Assembly (NCBI GenBank): GCA_023548195.1 | Contig: JAJHZJ010000013.1 | Location: 3,171,001 to 3,235,000 of the forward strand | Length of the DNA stretch: 64,000 nt | Source of the DNA: Bettongia penicillata ogilbyi | Lineage: Eukaryota; Chordata; Mammalia; Diprotodontia; Potoroidae | Direction of reading: 5' to 3' | In this document: positions 32,492 to 43,059 of the stretch, one piece after another | How positions within the stretch are numbered: the stretch's first letter is position 1 | Layout: every line of letters starts with the position of its first letter | The notes under the pieces: model-generated | Told to the model about the DNA's origin: nothing | Database searches by the model: none | The model's input: only the letters and a program-made list of their open reading frames with translations | Made by a program: the position numbers and the translations under genes

Positions 32492-33331
32492 CATGCATAC
32501 CTCACAGACACTGTGAGTTCAGTTCCAGACCGCTACTATAAAAGTGAATATCGCAATGAGGTGAATCACATGAATTTTTTGGTTTCCCAGTACATATAAA
32601 AGTTATGTTTATACTGTACTGTAATCTATTAAGTGTACATTAGTATTATATCTAAAAAAAACCAATGTGCATACCTTAATTAAAAATACTTGATTGCTAA
32701 AAAATGCTAACCTTCATCTGAGTCTTCAATGAACTGTAATCTTTTTTGCTGGCGGAGGGTCTTACCTAAATGTTGATGGCTTCTGACTGATCATGACAGT
32801 GGTTGCCAAAGATGGAGGTGGCTGTGTCAATTTCTTAAACTAAGACAATGGTAAAGTTTGTGTCATTGATTGATTCTTCCTTCCATTCACTTGAATACTT
32901 AGAGACCATCATAGGGTTATTATTAATTGATCTAATTTCAATATTGTTGTGTCTTGGAGAATAGGGAAACTGGAAGAAAGGGAGAGAGAAGGGGAATGGC
33001 TGGTCGCTGGAATAATCAGAACACACACAACATTTATTGTTTGCCATATTATGTGGGCACGGTTCATGGCGCCCAAAATGGTTATACTAGTAGCATCACA
33101 GATAACCATAATATGTATAATCATAATGAAAAAGTTTGAAATATCATGAGAATTTTCTAAATGTGACAGAGACAAAATGTGAGCACATGCTGTTGGAAAA
33201 ATGGCACCAATATTGCCCAACACAGGCTTGCCACAAACCTTCAGTTTGTAAACACACACACATACACATACACACACAAAATATCTAAGAAGAAGCAATC
33301 AAGTGAAGCATAATTAAATGAGGTATGTCTG
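32492..33331 (-). mobile_element. Tigger-like DNA transposon, internally deleted
   Basis: Flanked by TA on both sides (32490-32491 and 33332-33333). Termini 'catgcatacctc' and, inverted, 'cagacatacctc' match the Tigger CAGGCATACCTC end. The minus strand keeps the start of the pogo-type transposase (MVSKYSSEWKEE) then jumps to 3'-terminal sequence ('ttgccaaagatggaggtggctg', 'aaatgctaaccttcatctgag'). Most of the transposase is deleted. The resulting 840-bp element would be non-autonomous. It resembles Tigger1-type elements. Confidence 0.82.
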
Positions 33332-34499
33332 TAGTATCATAATTCTTCCCTCTGCCGCCCCCCCATCCCATGTTTTCTAACCTTGGGACAATATCTAGAA
33401 GGTAATGCCTTCCAGTTCTTTGTATGTATATATGTTTAGAAAGAAAGTAATGAAGTTGAGAGAAACTATTAATTTGTGAAGTTATTCCAAAAATGAAGGT
33501 GGCAAATGAATTGTAAAAATGTGAACCATGTAATTGACTCCCTGAAAATGTCAGAATTCATTTTCTCACTTGCTGCTTTGATACAGTGATAATCTACTGC
33601 TAGTGTACACAGTTGTGCCTTTTCAAGCCCTCAAGCTTTTTCTAATTAGAGATTAATTTCCCTTTTCCCACTCCAAGCTGTTTAGCTTTTGGCAGTGAGA
33701 CAGGATAACTTCTGTTACCATGGGGTCACTCTAATCTGGAGATCAGGAAGGAGTAATAATAATGCACCGGACCATTGATTATTCAGGGGCTCAGATTATT
33801 TAAATCCTTTGCTATTCTCTTCCTCACTGACCCACTTCTGGACATTTTGTTCTTCATTAGCATGCCTACCAGAGGGAAAATAAAAGAAGCTGCAACTCCA
33901 GGTAATTAATCTGTCTCCTGGGAAGTAACTTTGATGGTGGTAGGGGGCAGATGGAGGATGAACATGGTTTAGGGCTGAGGGAAATTTAATTATTGGCAAA
34001 AAAAAGAGGCATAGGGATTCTGAGGATTTTGGTTCTCCAGTCCTTGTTAACACGGATAATTGAACAATGATGGTAAATACCCAGGGAGCACGATTTGTGG
34101 GGAAAGCTGAAAAAATCCTTCCTGAAAGCAAAGCCTTTTCAGGCATTTGGTCTCTGATGCCGTCTTAAAAATGGTTGTGATTGTTGCTTTTTGTTGTTCC
34201 CTCACAGAAATTTATGGACATACCTTAACCACTTGATGAAACAAAGAAAAAAATTAAACCCAACTGATGCAGTCACTGAATCTAATAATGTATGCCGCAT
34301 GCCGCACCCATAGCTTCCACTTCTCTACATCTGTGCTCACAGATGTTATAATAATTAAAATCACCATTATGTGTGTATTGTTATGTTATATAATTGTATC
34401 GTATGTTATAATATATTATAACTACACTATAATACATATAGATTATAGTTAGCATTATTAGTATATTATAATATATTATAGATTATAATAGTTTATTAT
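33332..34499. other. Repeat-free interval with clustered TAAT motifs
   Basis: No gene or repeat recognised. 33590-34180 is compositionally balanced, with TAATTAG (33643), GATTAATT (33651), TAATTAAT (33903), TTTAATTATTGG (33985-33996), GATAATTG (34055) and an AACAATG SOX-like site (34063). Candidate conserved non-coding element. An AT-rich run follows at 34372-34500. Confidence 0.4.
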
Positions 34500-34810
34500 C
34501 ATTGTAGGGTTCTTTTTGTGTCCAACGTCATAATTGTTGTATATATTCTTCTCTTGGCACTATTTGCTTTGCTCACTATCATTTCATATGTCTTCCTGTG
34601 ATCCTTTGAAATGCTCTAATTCATCATTTCTGCATACTATTATACTGATACACCACAATCCTCCAGCTGATGATTAGTTCTTTGGTACCATAAAGCAATG
34701 TTGCTATGCACATTTCAGCACATCGAGGCTCTTTCTTTGTTTGATCTGCTTTGTATATGTGTGCAATTCTGGTTTTGTTATGTGGAAATGTATTTATTTA
34801 TGACTATGGG
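34500..34810 (-). repeat. L1 3' fragment
   Basis: 'atatgtcttcctgtgatcc', 'tactgatacaccacaatcctcc', 'ggtaccataaagcaatgttgc' parallel the antisense L1 3' region. Confidence 0.55.
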
Positions 34811-34969
34811 GCACACAGAAGCTGCCTTCAAGTATTCGACAGGCTGTCATGTAGCCTTGTTAGCTGGCTGACTGATTGAGTGATTGACTGTTCTGCTTGG
34901 CCCCAGAGGGCAGAACCAGTAGTACTAATGTATAATTGCTATACAATGTATATTGTGATGCAATACTAC

Positions 34970-35455
34970 TATGCAATAAGAAATGATGAACTCAGTGATC
35001 TTAGAAAAATGTGGAAAGACTTGCACAAAAAAATTAAGAGCAAAATGAGTAGAATAAGTCATTTTAATTATTGTGAATACCCACATTAACTTGCTATCTG
35101 CCACCAGAGAACTGATAAATAGAAGTATTTAGAATATTCTTATGTAGGGTATAGAATAATTGTACACACATGTGTGCATATATACATATACAATACATTT
35201 ATACACAAATGTGTGTGCATGTGTGTGTGTAATATATACCTATTTGTGTCTAATGATAGCCATCTCTAGGGTGGGGGAGGGGAGGAAGAAAAAAGGAAAA
35301 AAGAAATTTACATGAAAAATTTATTATATATTTAAAAGGAATAGCAGTTTCATGTTCAATCATCTTTTCTATTGTGCTGTTTTGAAAATGCTTATTTTAT
35401 TCCATATATTAAAAACAAAATGAATTTAATGGAAAAAAGAGAAGTTTCAGAGAGG
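34970..35455 (+). repeat. L1 3' UTR fragment
   Basis: Sense L1 3' end: 'aatgatgaactcagtgatc', 'agagcaaaatgagtagaata', G-rich 'gggtgggggaggggagg', A-rich end. Includes a short TG microsatellite near 35205-35232. Confidence 0.6.
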
Positions 35456-35626
35456 CAGATTTAGAGGAAACAAATATCTAAATCCTAATATCTAAAAATG
35501 GGAGGGACTGCCTCAGTCATGTATTTCAATGACCAGGAGTTCTCAAATGCAAGCTGGATGACCATATATAATGAATTTTGTAGAATTTGGGCTAAATAAT
35601 GTCCAAGAAGGCTTCTAACTCTAAAT

Positions 35627-35893
35627 TTTATAATGATGATAACTCACATTATATAGCACTCACTATGTGTGAGACACTGTGCTAAGCACTTTACAATAAT
35701 TGCCTCATTTGATCCTCACAACAAGTTTAGGAAGTAGGGGCTATTATTATCCCCAATTTATATGTAAGGAAATTGAGGCAGACAGAGATTAAATGACTTA
35801 CACAGGATCACACAGCTAGTTAAGTGTCTGAGGCTGGATCTGAAGTCAGGTCTTCTTGATTCTAGTCTCAGCTCTCTACTGTTCCACTTAAAA
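35627..35893 (-). repeat. THER-type SINE
   Basis: 'gacactgtgctaagcacttt', 'tgcctcatttgatcctcac', 'aaggaaattgaggcagacag'. Full-length antisense. Confidence 0.85.
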
Positions 35894-35936
35894 GCCCCTA
35901 TATTCTGAAAAATAGAGTCACATAGGGGGTGTGGTA

Positions 35937-35962
35937 GGGGCAGCTAGGTATCTCAGTGGAAA
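35937..35962 (+). repeat. CORE-SINE head fragment
   Basis: 'ggggcagctaggtatctcag' is a SINE head. What follows does not match the family. Confidence 0.5.
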
Positions 35963-37319
35963 GATAGATTGGATAGATACCATAAAGTCCAATTTGGTCC
36001 AGTCTAGGGAGATTCCCTCAGTGATTAAAGTCCATAAAGAATTGGCACAAGACCATGAAACCTTGAAGTCTTCTACTCAGTGGTGGTTGAGAGAGAGGAG
36101 TGGAAGCCAGGCTCTAGATGGTACCCCAAAGGAGGACTTCTGACATAAAGAGTTGCCAGAGACAAGAATCTGCTGTCTTCAGAGCTGCCTCTTCATGTAC
36201 ATTCAGAGGTCTGTGACAACTGCCATAATTACCTCTGTGGTCTCTAGAGGCTTCTAGTGGTAGGTATGCCTTAACCTATGCAATTCTGGTATTGTTCATT
36301 TGGGAGAAAGAGTATTATTTTCTTGTCTTTTGAAAGCAAAGCCAACAAAATTACTCTAGTTATTAGGCAAAATCCCACATAGGAATAAGAGCATTTTCCA
36401 CTGAGGTTAAGGAGATACAGTCTGTGTTTGGAGGAGGCAAGCATACACTGAAATGCCCAGTTATGTTGTACCAGGTATCAAATGGAAATATTTAGTACCC
36501 CAAAAGGGGTTCAAGGCCAGGAATTAGGGCTCCAAAATGAAAGAATTACCTGAGAGTTGAACTTTTGTATGATGCAATCTGATTCCCCAAAGCTTCCTTT
36601 TCACTTTGTTGTTTCTTTTTATGCTTTTTTTTCGTGTGCATCTACTGACCAATGTGGCATTTCTCCAATGATAGATAATTAGCAAATGGGAAAACTTCAT
36701 CAGTTAAGAGCCAGACTACAAAGTGTTGAAGGTATTTTTTTTATCTTCAGTAGGAGTAATTTAATTAGAAATACTTAAAAGGCATTGAAAAGTGGTGACA
36801 ACAGCAGACAGAAACTTGTACTTGTGGGTACAGCTGTGTCATTGACTAGAAAGAGCCAGAGGCCTTAGACTAGGGGTTCCCAATCCTTTTCAGTCATATC
36901 TTTTGACCCTTCCCATCCCCTCTCCAATTCAGTGTAAAAGGAAATAAATTCTAGACATTACCTTGCTTATACAAATTGAAATTAAACTACCTTGATGCCT
37001 TGGAGCATCACCCAGGGGCATCCTGTACCAATTGGTGACTGTTTTTTTCCCAGCCACTATTTCAGGAAAGCCCCAGGTACCATGTCCCATTTTATTCCCT
37101 AGTCTCCAAACATCTCTTCACCAACCAACACCACCATCTTGGCATATTTTCCTTCTTAATTCCTCTCAACTTTCATGGGTTCTAAAATCATGAGCTTCCA
37201 TCAAATCAGTTCTACTATTGTTTCAATCTCTTCCTCTATGGCACCACTCACGCTCTTTGTAACTTTTAGGATCAACATATTTCTCCTTGGCTCTGTTGTC
37301 CGTTGTATGTTATCTTCCC
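35963..37319. other. Unique interval, no gene seen
   Basis: About 1.35 kb without recognised repeats. 36868-36960 has a 'aggggttcccaatcc' start reminiscent of a DNA transposon end but no mate. Confidence 0.4.
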
Positions 37320-37415
37320 TTTACAATGTAAGTTCCTTAACCATGCCTACTTTGCTTTTCTATTTATAGGCTTACTAGTTAGCACAGTGCTTAGAACATA
37401 GTAATTAATAAATTT
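37320..37415 (+). repeat. L2-like 3' end
   Basis: 'acaatgtaagttccttaacc', 'agcacagtgcttagaacatag', 'taattaataaat': a typical L2 terminal block. Confidence 0.6.
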
Positions 37416-37439
37416 TTTTTCTTATTTGTTCATTTCAAT

Positions 37440-37760
37440 AGGATAACAGTTTTTTAAAATTTATCTATTTTTAGTTTGCAGCATTCAGTTCCACAAACTT
37501 TTCAATGTTAAATTTTCTCCCCCCTCCCCAAGATGCATTCTGATATAGGCTCTATATATACATTCATGTTAAATATACTTTCACATTATTCATAACATTT
37601 TATTTTAAAAAATATTTCCTTTTTGAGCTTTCTTTATTTTTAAGACTCTTTTTAAAAAAATTTTGAGTTCCAAATTCTCTCCCTTCCTCTATTCCCTACT
37701 CCACCCATTGAGAAGGCAAGCAGTATGCTGTCGTGATAAGATAGTCATTTACCAGATATT
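37440..37760 (-). repeat. L1/HAL1 3' UTR fragments
   Basis: 'gcagcattcagttccacaaac' and, after 37650, 'ttgagttccaaattctctcc' and 'ccattgagaaggcaagcag', both seen in the antisense 3' UTRs at 56570 and 59340-59640. Confidence 0.55.
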
Positions 37761-38505
37761 CCCATCCCTCCTTGACAAGTTTACTCTTGGTTGGGAATTC
37801 TTCACTAGACCTCAACTTGTACAAAATCAGAAGCACCTATGCCATTTAAAAACAGCCGGGAGGACACCTATGCCACAGGAGCAGAATTAGTAGGAAACTC
37901 CAAAATTCCTCATTCCTGGTGGCAGCCACAGAGATTTTAAAACCCTGCCATTGAGAGGTGCAAGTGCAGGTGAGGTGGGAAAGTGAGGCCTGCTTCACCT
38001 TTGAGTGTAGCAACTTAAACCAATATTTGTCTAGTTGTCTGTTACCTAGCACCAAATACTGAAACCCAAACCTTAACTCCAACTAGATGATCTTTTTGTG
38101 AACTTCTGGTTTTGACTTTGTTTCTGCCTCTGACACTGCCTCCCATTTCTGGTCCTTCCTCTGCCCCAGATTTTTCTTCTGGGTTTCCAATATTGACTTA
38201 GTGTGCTAAGGCCTCCATTTTAAGTAATACTCCTTTCATGCAGTTCTCCTGGCTCCCCAAGCAAGGAAATGTTCAGCCATGAACCTTGTTGAGCCACTGT
38301 CCTTCCCAGATCTTAACTAGAGTCTTTCCTAGAGATAGGGCCAGAGGGTGACATATAGAATCAGATTCTGATCTTGCTATTCAGATCAAGGTGTCCAAAT
38401 TATATTCTGTTTCCAGCTGTAGATGCTGTGGAACCATCCCTACGCATGTGCTATCTGCATCCTGCTGTCTTGTCTGGACCTCTAGATACTAGTCCCAATT
38501 CACAT
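37761..38505. other. Unique interval, no gene seen
   Basis: No repeat recognised and no plausible exon. Confidence 0.45.
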
Positions 38506-38692
38506 GACAATAAATCACATTTATGTATGCTTTAAGGGTTGCAAAGACCTTTCTTCACAACCTGTGATGTGGAAAAGGCAAGTAGTATTGCCCCAATTTT
38601 ATTGCTGAGAAAACTATTCTCAAAGAAGTTAAGTGATTTACCCAAATTAATACTACTAATAAGAGTCTTAGACTGAGACTCAAACTTATGAC
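38506..38692 (-). repeat. THER/MIR-type SINE, diverged
   Basis: 'gctttaagggttgcaaagac', 'ttattgctgagaaaac', 'gaagttaagtgatttaccc'. Confidence 0.6.
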
Positions 38693-38880
38693 AGTGCAGT
38701 AGAAAGTGTGTTGAATTTAGAAGGAGAAGTGGGTCTAATTCCTAGTTCTGCCAACAAGTATGTATAGGTATTTGACCTGGGGTAAATCATTTAACATCTT
38801 TGTTTCCTCATCTGTAAAATGGCAGGGGGAGGGAGGGGGAATAAATGATCTCTAAGGTCTTTTCCACCTCCAAATGGATG
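38693..38880 (+). repeat. MIR-type SINE
   Basis: 'ggtctaattcctagttctgcc', 'tttgtttcctcatctgtaaaatgg'. Confidence 0.7.
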
Positions 38881-40014
38881 ATTCCTGTGAAGTCCCTTTT
38901 ATGTCATTAAAGAGATATACATTTTTGTGCTTTTTCTCTCTTTAAGGCACACAGAAATTGGTCTTACAGATTCCCCTTTTTGTGCTTCCCCCCTGCTGTG
39001 TCAGAGAGGTGGTTATGTCATATATTAATGGGGTTCAGCAAGTCCAGAGCTCTCAAATTGGCAGAAACATCTTCTGTTCCTGAGTCACTAAACAGAGACT
39101 GGTTTTTCTGCTAGTGATTATTTCCCTTCTTACTAAACCCTCTCTAGCAAACACAGGACCAGAAAGTAATAAAAGTTGGCTTATTTTATCTGGAGACAAA
39201 ATCTATAATAAAAATACTAATAGCAAATAAGCAGGTGCTATTTTTTTTAAGCATGAAATTCAAAAAGGGTAAGCCATGCTGATTCACCAAGCAGTAATGG
39301 GGGGTGGGGCAGGATAGGATTGGGAAGGAAATGGAGAGTGGATAAATTCACCAACCAGATCCTACCAATGCTTCATGGAAGACACATTCAAGCAAACAAG
39401 ATAGTCCAGATAGATCACTCATTAAGCATGATCCGTGAGGCAGAAAAGAATCCAGTTGCTGACTACCATGGTCAGTCTGGGCTGGCACACATCTGTACCT
39501 CATACCTTTCTCTACGGAGTTCTCAGATGCCCCTGTCCTGGGATGGCTTACTTATAGATGGAAAAACAAAGCAAAACCATAGTTTTCAGCATTTCCCACC
39601 TCCGATACAGGTCTACACTTTGATCCTATACTCTCTTTCCCACTCTACCAGGCTGCCTTACTTGTTCAGGAACTCCACCTCATCTGTTTCCTCTTTTTAG
39701 GTTGACAATCTATAATCTTTTCACTTGTTTTCATGATATTTATGCATAGATCCAGGATGAGATGTTTGTGTATTCTTTACCGCTTGTGAAAGTTGCATGT
39801 CTAACTCAATAAGTATTATGGAGTACCCGCTATATATTAGGAGTTGTGTTGGGCACTGGAGAAAACTCTCTCTGTCTTTAAGAAGTTTACTCTCTTCACC
39901 CCTAACTACTCACGATATTTGAAAAGTATACTTCTTGTATGTTGTTCACCACTGGAAACTTTGAGCATTTTCTAAAAGAAGAGAATATATTCTCTACATG
40001 AGAATTGGTTATAG
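38881..40014. other. Unique interval, no gene seen
   Basis: No recognised repeats apart from an L2-like 'taagtattatggagtacccgc' piece near 39810. The longest frame (39320-39700, 126 codons, plus) has no domain I recognise. Confidence 0.45.
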
Positions 40015-40215
40015 GACTGCAGTGTGAGTCAATGGAAAAAGTGTAGAATCAGAGGGCCTTGAACCCTGGTTTGAACCTGAATTAACCACTTAATATCTGT
40101 GTGTGACCTTGGAGAAGTCACTTACCCTGTATGTGCCTCAGTTTCCTCATCTGTAAAATGAGTGGGTTGGACTTAATGGTGTCTCTAAGATCCCTTTTAC
40201 CTTTAAATCTATGAC
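40015..40215 (+). repeat. MIR-type SINE
   Basis: 'gaatcagagggccttgaacc', 'ctgtgtgtgaccttggagaa', 'tcatctgtaaaatgagtggg'. Confidence 0.8.
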
Positions 40216-40508
40216 AATCCTTAAGCTCCTATGACATCATAGAAGTCTCCATGTAATAGGACATTTTCTCTTACAAATTTATGCATTTAATCAAAAGTGT
40301 TCATCCTTTGGTACCCTACTCTCCATATGTTGTGTTGTAGATGACTGCCTACCTTGCTTCCTTGTAAGTCACTTTAGCCTACCCCAAGTCCAAGTCTTGG
40401 GCCTTCTGAGTGTGCCCTGTCCACCTACAATCACTAGTGCTATCAGTAGCCTTGTCTGTATGGAACTGTGGCATCAGGTGGGAGAATCTGGAGTTTTTCT
40501 AGCCCTGG

Positions 40509-40522
40509 CAGGTTTATTCTTT
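40509..40522 (-). repeat. Target-site duplication of the OCIAD1 retrocopy, 3' side
   Basis: 'caggtttattcttt', identical to 41982-41995. It directly abuts the T-rich (antisense poly(A)) end. Confidence 0.93.
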
Positions 40523-40549
40523 TTTATTTTATTTTATTTTTTATTATTT

Positions 40550-41050
40550 TCAACTTTAATTGGCAAGATATACATGAAGACATGGCAAACCTTTTAGGAA
40601 AAAAAAAAGCAAATTTTTCATATGGGGGTTTTAATACTTAACATTTTGATTACTTTGCCCATATGTGCATAAACACACATATAGTACTTGATCGATCTGT
40701 CTATGCCCATTCCAGTCCAGAGTCTTTTGATGACACTTTTAAAGAATATTTTAGCCAATTTTTGTAAATGATTTTATAGACTATAAAATCATAGTCCAGT
40801 ACCTTCATTCATCCAGTTTCCCAAGCAGTGCATGTACAGTGATACAATATTAACCATAAAGTCCATAATTAAATTTAAACCTTCTGTTAAGCGATACTAC
40901 TAAAACCCAAGTTTCTTCTTTTAAATATGCTTGTGGAGGCTGCTTCTGTACTTTTCTGCAGATGCTCATAACCACCTAGATGATGCTGGTTAGCTGAAAT
41001 TCTCTCCAGTAGACTCAACACAAACTCTCTTCAGTAGATGACAAAATTTT
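40550..41050 (-). other. 3' UTR of the OCIAD1 retrocopy
   Basis: AT-rich trailer after the TGA at 41051-41053, ending with the ATTAAA signal and A-rich tail. No other feature seen. Confidence 0.7.
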
Positions 41051-41830
41051 TCACTCATCCCAAGTATCTCCATATTGATTTACTTTTCCTTGCTTTTTTG
41101 GTGTTCTTTCTCGCACAGACCTGAGTGGGGTGTCACCTTTTTGTGACAAGGTTACTTCATATGTTTCTCTGTTCTTATTCCTTAATTCTTCATATGTAAC
41201 AACTTTTCTCTTAGGACTTTCTTCCACAGTTGTATCAGGTCCTCGTGTTTTATAATCAGTAATTTAAATTTAATTTAAATTTAAACCTTTATAATCAGTA
41301 GGAGTTGATTCATTCATGGAAGCACTGAAGGGGATTGGTTCATAAGGAGCAATAGGAGCTTCTTTTGCACTGCTTTCAGATGTAGAAAATGTTCCAAAAG
41401 ACGAATGCTCAGTTATTTTTGACTCAAATTCTGATTTTTGCGAAAAATATCCAGGTGATGCAAGTCGACGCCCCTGTCCCAGACGCAGAGCTTCTCCAAG
41501 AGGAGAATTTTCAAGCCGTTTAAACTTCTCTTGGCAGGTTTTCACATAGGAAATTTTTCCAGCAAAGTATCCCATTACACAAGCAAATACAAGTTTAGGG
41601 ACAGAACCATATTTAGGGTGACTAGAAAGAATTCCTTTAACAATTAATCCCTGAGTAACCAACATACTTGCTGCAGAAAAGGGAACAGATCTGTACCAGA
41701 AGCTCTCTCGATTACATTCAGCGAAGACTCTTCTTTCCTCTTCTGTCGGAATGTAATCCATTCCTATGTTAGGTAGTGGTGGTGAGACTTCTGCATTCTG
41801 CTTTGTCCCAAAATCGGTCCTTCCACTCAT
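41051..41830 (-). pseudogene. OCIAD1: OCIAD1 retrocopy coding region, interrupted
   Basis: Reads from ATG (41828-41830; MSGRTDFG, compare MNGRADF in human) to TGA (41051-41053; ending QYGDTWDE). Removing one 39-bp insertion (41262-41300), the frame is 246 codons, matching the 245-residue human protein. Residues 1-112 carry the OCIA domain, with DYIPTEEERRVFAECN, SHPKYGS and the two hydrophobic helices around VTQGLIVKGIL and KLVFACVMGYFAGK, followed by CQEKFKRLENSPLGEALR. The insertion places TAA codons at 41270-41272 and 41264-41266, so translation from the ATG gives 186 residues. OCIAD1 acts in mitochondria and endosomes. The truncated product would keep the OCIA domain and lose the charged tail. 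No intron remnants. A GAAAAG-ATG-A start context has A at -3. Confidence 0.9.
41249..41300 (-). repeat. 39-bp insertion with 13-bp direct repeats
   Basis: 'tttataatcagta' occurs at 41249-41261 and 41288-41300. The 26 bases between (41262-41287) are a near-palindrome of TTTAAATT units. Net gain of 39 bp, in frame, with two stop codons. Confidence 0.9.
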
Positions 41831-41981
41831 CTTTTCTCCCAGCGGCGGTGGCAAGAGCGCCCGCGAGTCCCCCCAACCCTAAGCTGCGGGAGGGAGGGGA
41901 CTAAGGGATGGGCTGGGGGGCGGGGCTGACACACTACGCGAGGGCAAGGCCAGAGCCGGGCACACGAGGCCAGCCGGGGGC
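41831..41981 (-). promoter_or_regulatory. CpG-rich leader of the OCIAD1 retrocopy
   Basis: Dense CpG stretch in AT-rich surroundings, including a GGGGCGGGGC Sp1-type box at 41917-41926 (GCCCCGCCCC on the coding strand). It is inside the duplications, so it came with the mRNA and could retain promoter activity. That is inference. Confidence 0.55.
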
Positions 41982-41995
41982 CAGGTTTATTCTTT
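41982..41995 (-). repeat. Target-site duplication of the OCIAD1 retrocopy, 5' side
   Basis: Exact 14-base match to 40509-40522. Confidence 0.93.
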
Positions 41996-42591
41996 ACCTA
42001 GGCAGCTGGGAAGACAGTAACGGAGGCATAATGAGGGGTTAAATAAGCTTACTTTATTCCAGTCTTCTCAGGAGGGTTGCTGATAATGGGACCACCAGCT
42101 CCTTCAACATCCCCTAATTACTCTTCTCACAGGGGCAGCTGAGAATGGGAGTTTCAACTCCTAGCATCCCCTAAACCTCGGTGGGGGCCAGTTCAGGTAT
42201 GCATACATACGCATTCCCCACTTACTGACCAGTGCTCACTTGATTAATAGGATAACAGACAAAGAAGGCAATTTGCCAGCCTCATAAGTTTACATTAACT
42301 TTAGCAATATTGTGATAACTTAGCATAGCACATGCACAGTGGGTGTTTACCAGTGTAAGTCAAATGTTTCCATTATCTTAAGGTTATATCTCACTGTGCA
42401 ATTGCAGTAGAAATTGTTTATGATGTGAAGTCCTGTGAACTAGAGATTGCTATGGCCATAGATCCTGGGAATGAGCATCTATGATCCTAGGACCTATTAT
42501 CTAAAACAAAATAACAAAATTCACTTTACTTACACTAAAATAAAACTTGCACACACGTGGTTAGGGAGTGTTGGCCCCTCACCATACCAAG
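41996..42591. other. Unclassified interval, possibly LTR-like
   Basis: Holds two related blocks: 'tgataatgggaccaccagc' plus 'caacatcccctaa' near 42080-42118, and 'tgagaatgggagtttcaac' plus 'tagcatcccctaa' near 42140-42176. No TG...CA boundaries or primer site found, so no retroviral call is made. Confidence 0.3.
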
Positions 42592-42712
42592 TGAGAGAAT
42601 GGAATCAGGACCACTTAGAATCAAATCCTGCCCTTAAAAACTTACTAGTTGTGTGACCATGGTCAAGTCGCTTCACCTCTGTTTGATTCAGTTTCCTCAT
42701 CTCTTAAATTGC
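42592..42712 (+). repeat. MIR-type SINE
   Basis: 'ttactagttgtgtgaccatgg', 'gtttcctcatctcttaaatt'. Confidence 0.75.
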
Positions 42713-42867
42713 TTGTTAGTAGCAGAAGAATGGGTTGTTCTCTCTAGCGGCTCAAAGGAGATGCTTACTGCTTTCCTTTGGGATTCAACATAGGAATGCT
42801 AATGCAGATTCTGTAGGAGAGACAGTAACAATGGGAGCAAGGTCATCGCTATTTGCATTACTGAAAA

Positions 42868-42985
42868 AGCATTTTTAAGTGATTACTATGTGCAAATCAC
42901 TATACTAAATACTGGGGATGAAAGCAGAAATGCAAGACCGGTTCTACCAAGTTCTAATAGGATACATTCTGGACCAGTTTCTCAT
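42868..42985 (-). repeat. L2-like 3' fragment
   Basis: 'ttttaagtgattactatgtgc', 'ctaaatactggggatgaaag'. Confidence 0.55.
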
Positions 42986-43059
42986 GGTTGGAATTTTTTC
43001 ATCAAATTCCTCCAAGAAACAGGTTTGTGATTTGGACAGAAGTGGGTTATACTAACCAG

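Larger units (their letters stand above)
40523..41981 (-). mobile_element. OCIAD1: OCIAD1 retrocopy, full mRNA length
   Basis: An intronless antisense copy of an OCIAD1 messenger. It comprises a GC-rich 5' leader of about 150 bp (41831-41981), a coding region of 780 bp (41051-41830), a 3' UTR, an ATTAAA poly(A) signal (antisense 'tttaat', 40555-40560) about 10 bases before an A-rich tail, and 14-bp target-site duplications. These are the hallmarks of L1-mediated retrotransposition of a complete mRNA. Perfect duplications and a nearly undamaged frame argue that it is not ancient. Confidence 0.93.

Noticed and set aside
33796..34146. 116-codon minus-strand frame
   Set aside because: No recognisable domain; the region reads better as non-coding conserved-type sequence.
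36868..36960. DNA transposon end ('aggggttcccaatcc')
   Set aside because: No matching inverted end or target duplication found nearby.
39320..39700. 126-codon plus-strand frame
   Set aside because: No domain, no splice context, and nothing in composition that marks it as coding.
41831..41854. An 8-residue upstream extension of the OCIAD1 retrocopy frame
   Set aside because: The upstream codon is TTG, not ATG; the ATG at 41828-41830 aligns with the family's own start.
42040..42590. Endogenous retrovirus LTR
   Set aside because: No TG...CA ends, primer-binding site, polypurine tract or gag/pol/env coding next to it; kept only as an unclassified interval.
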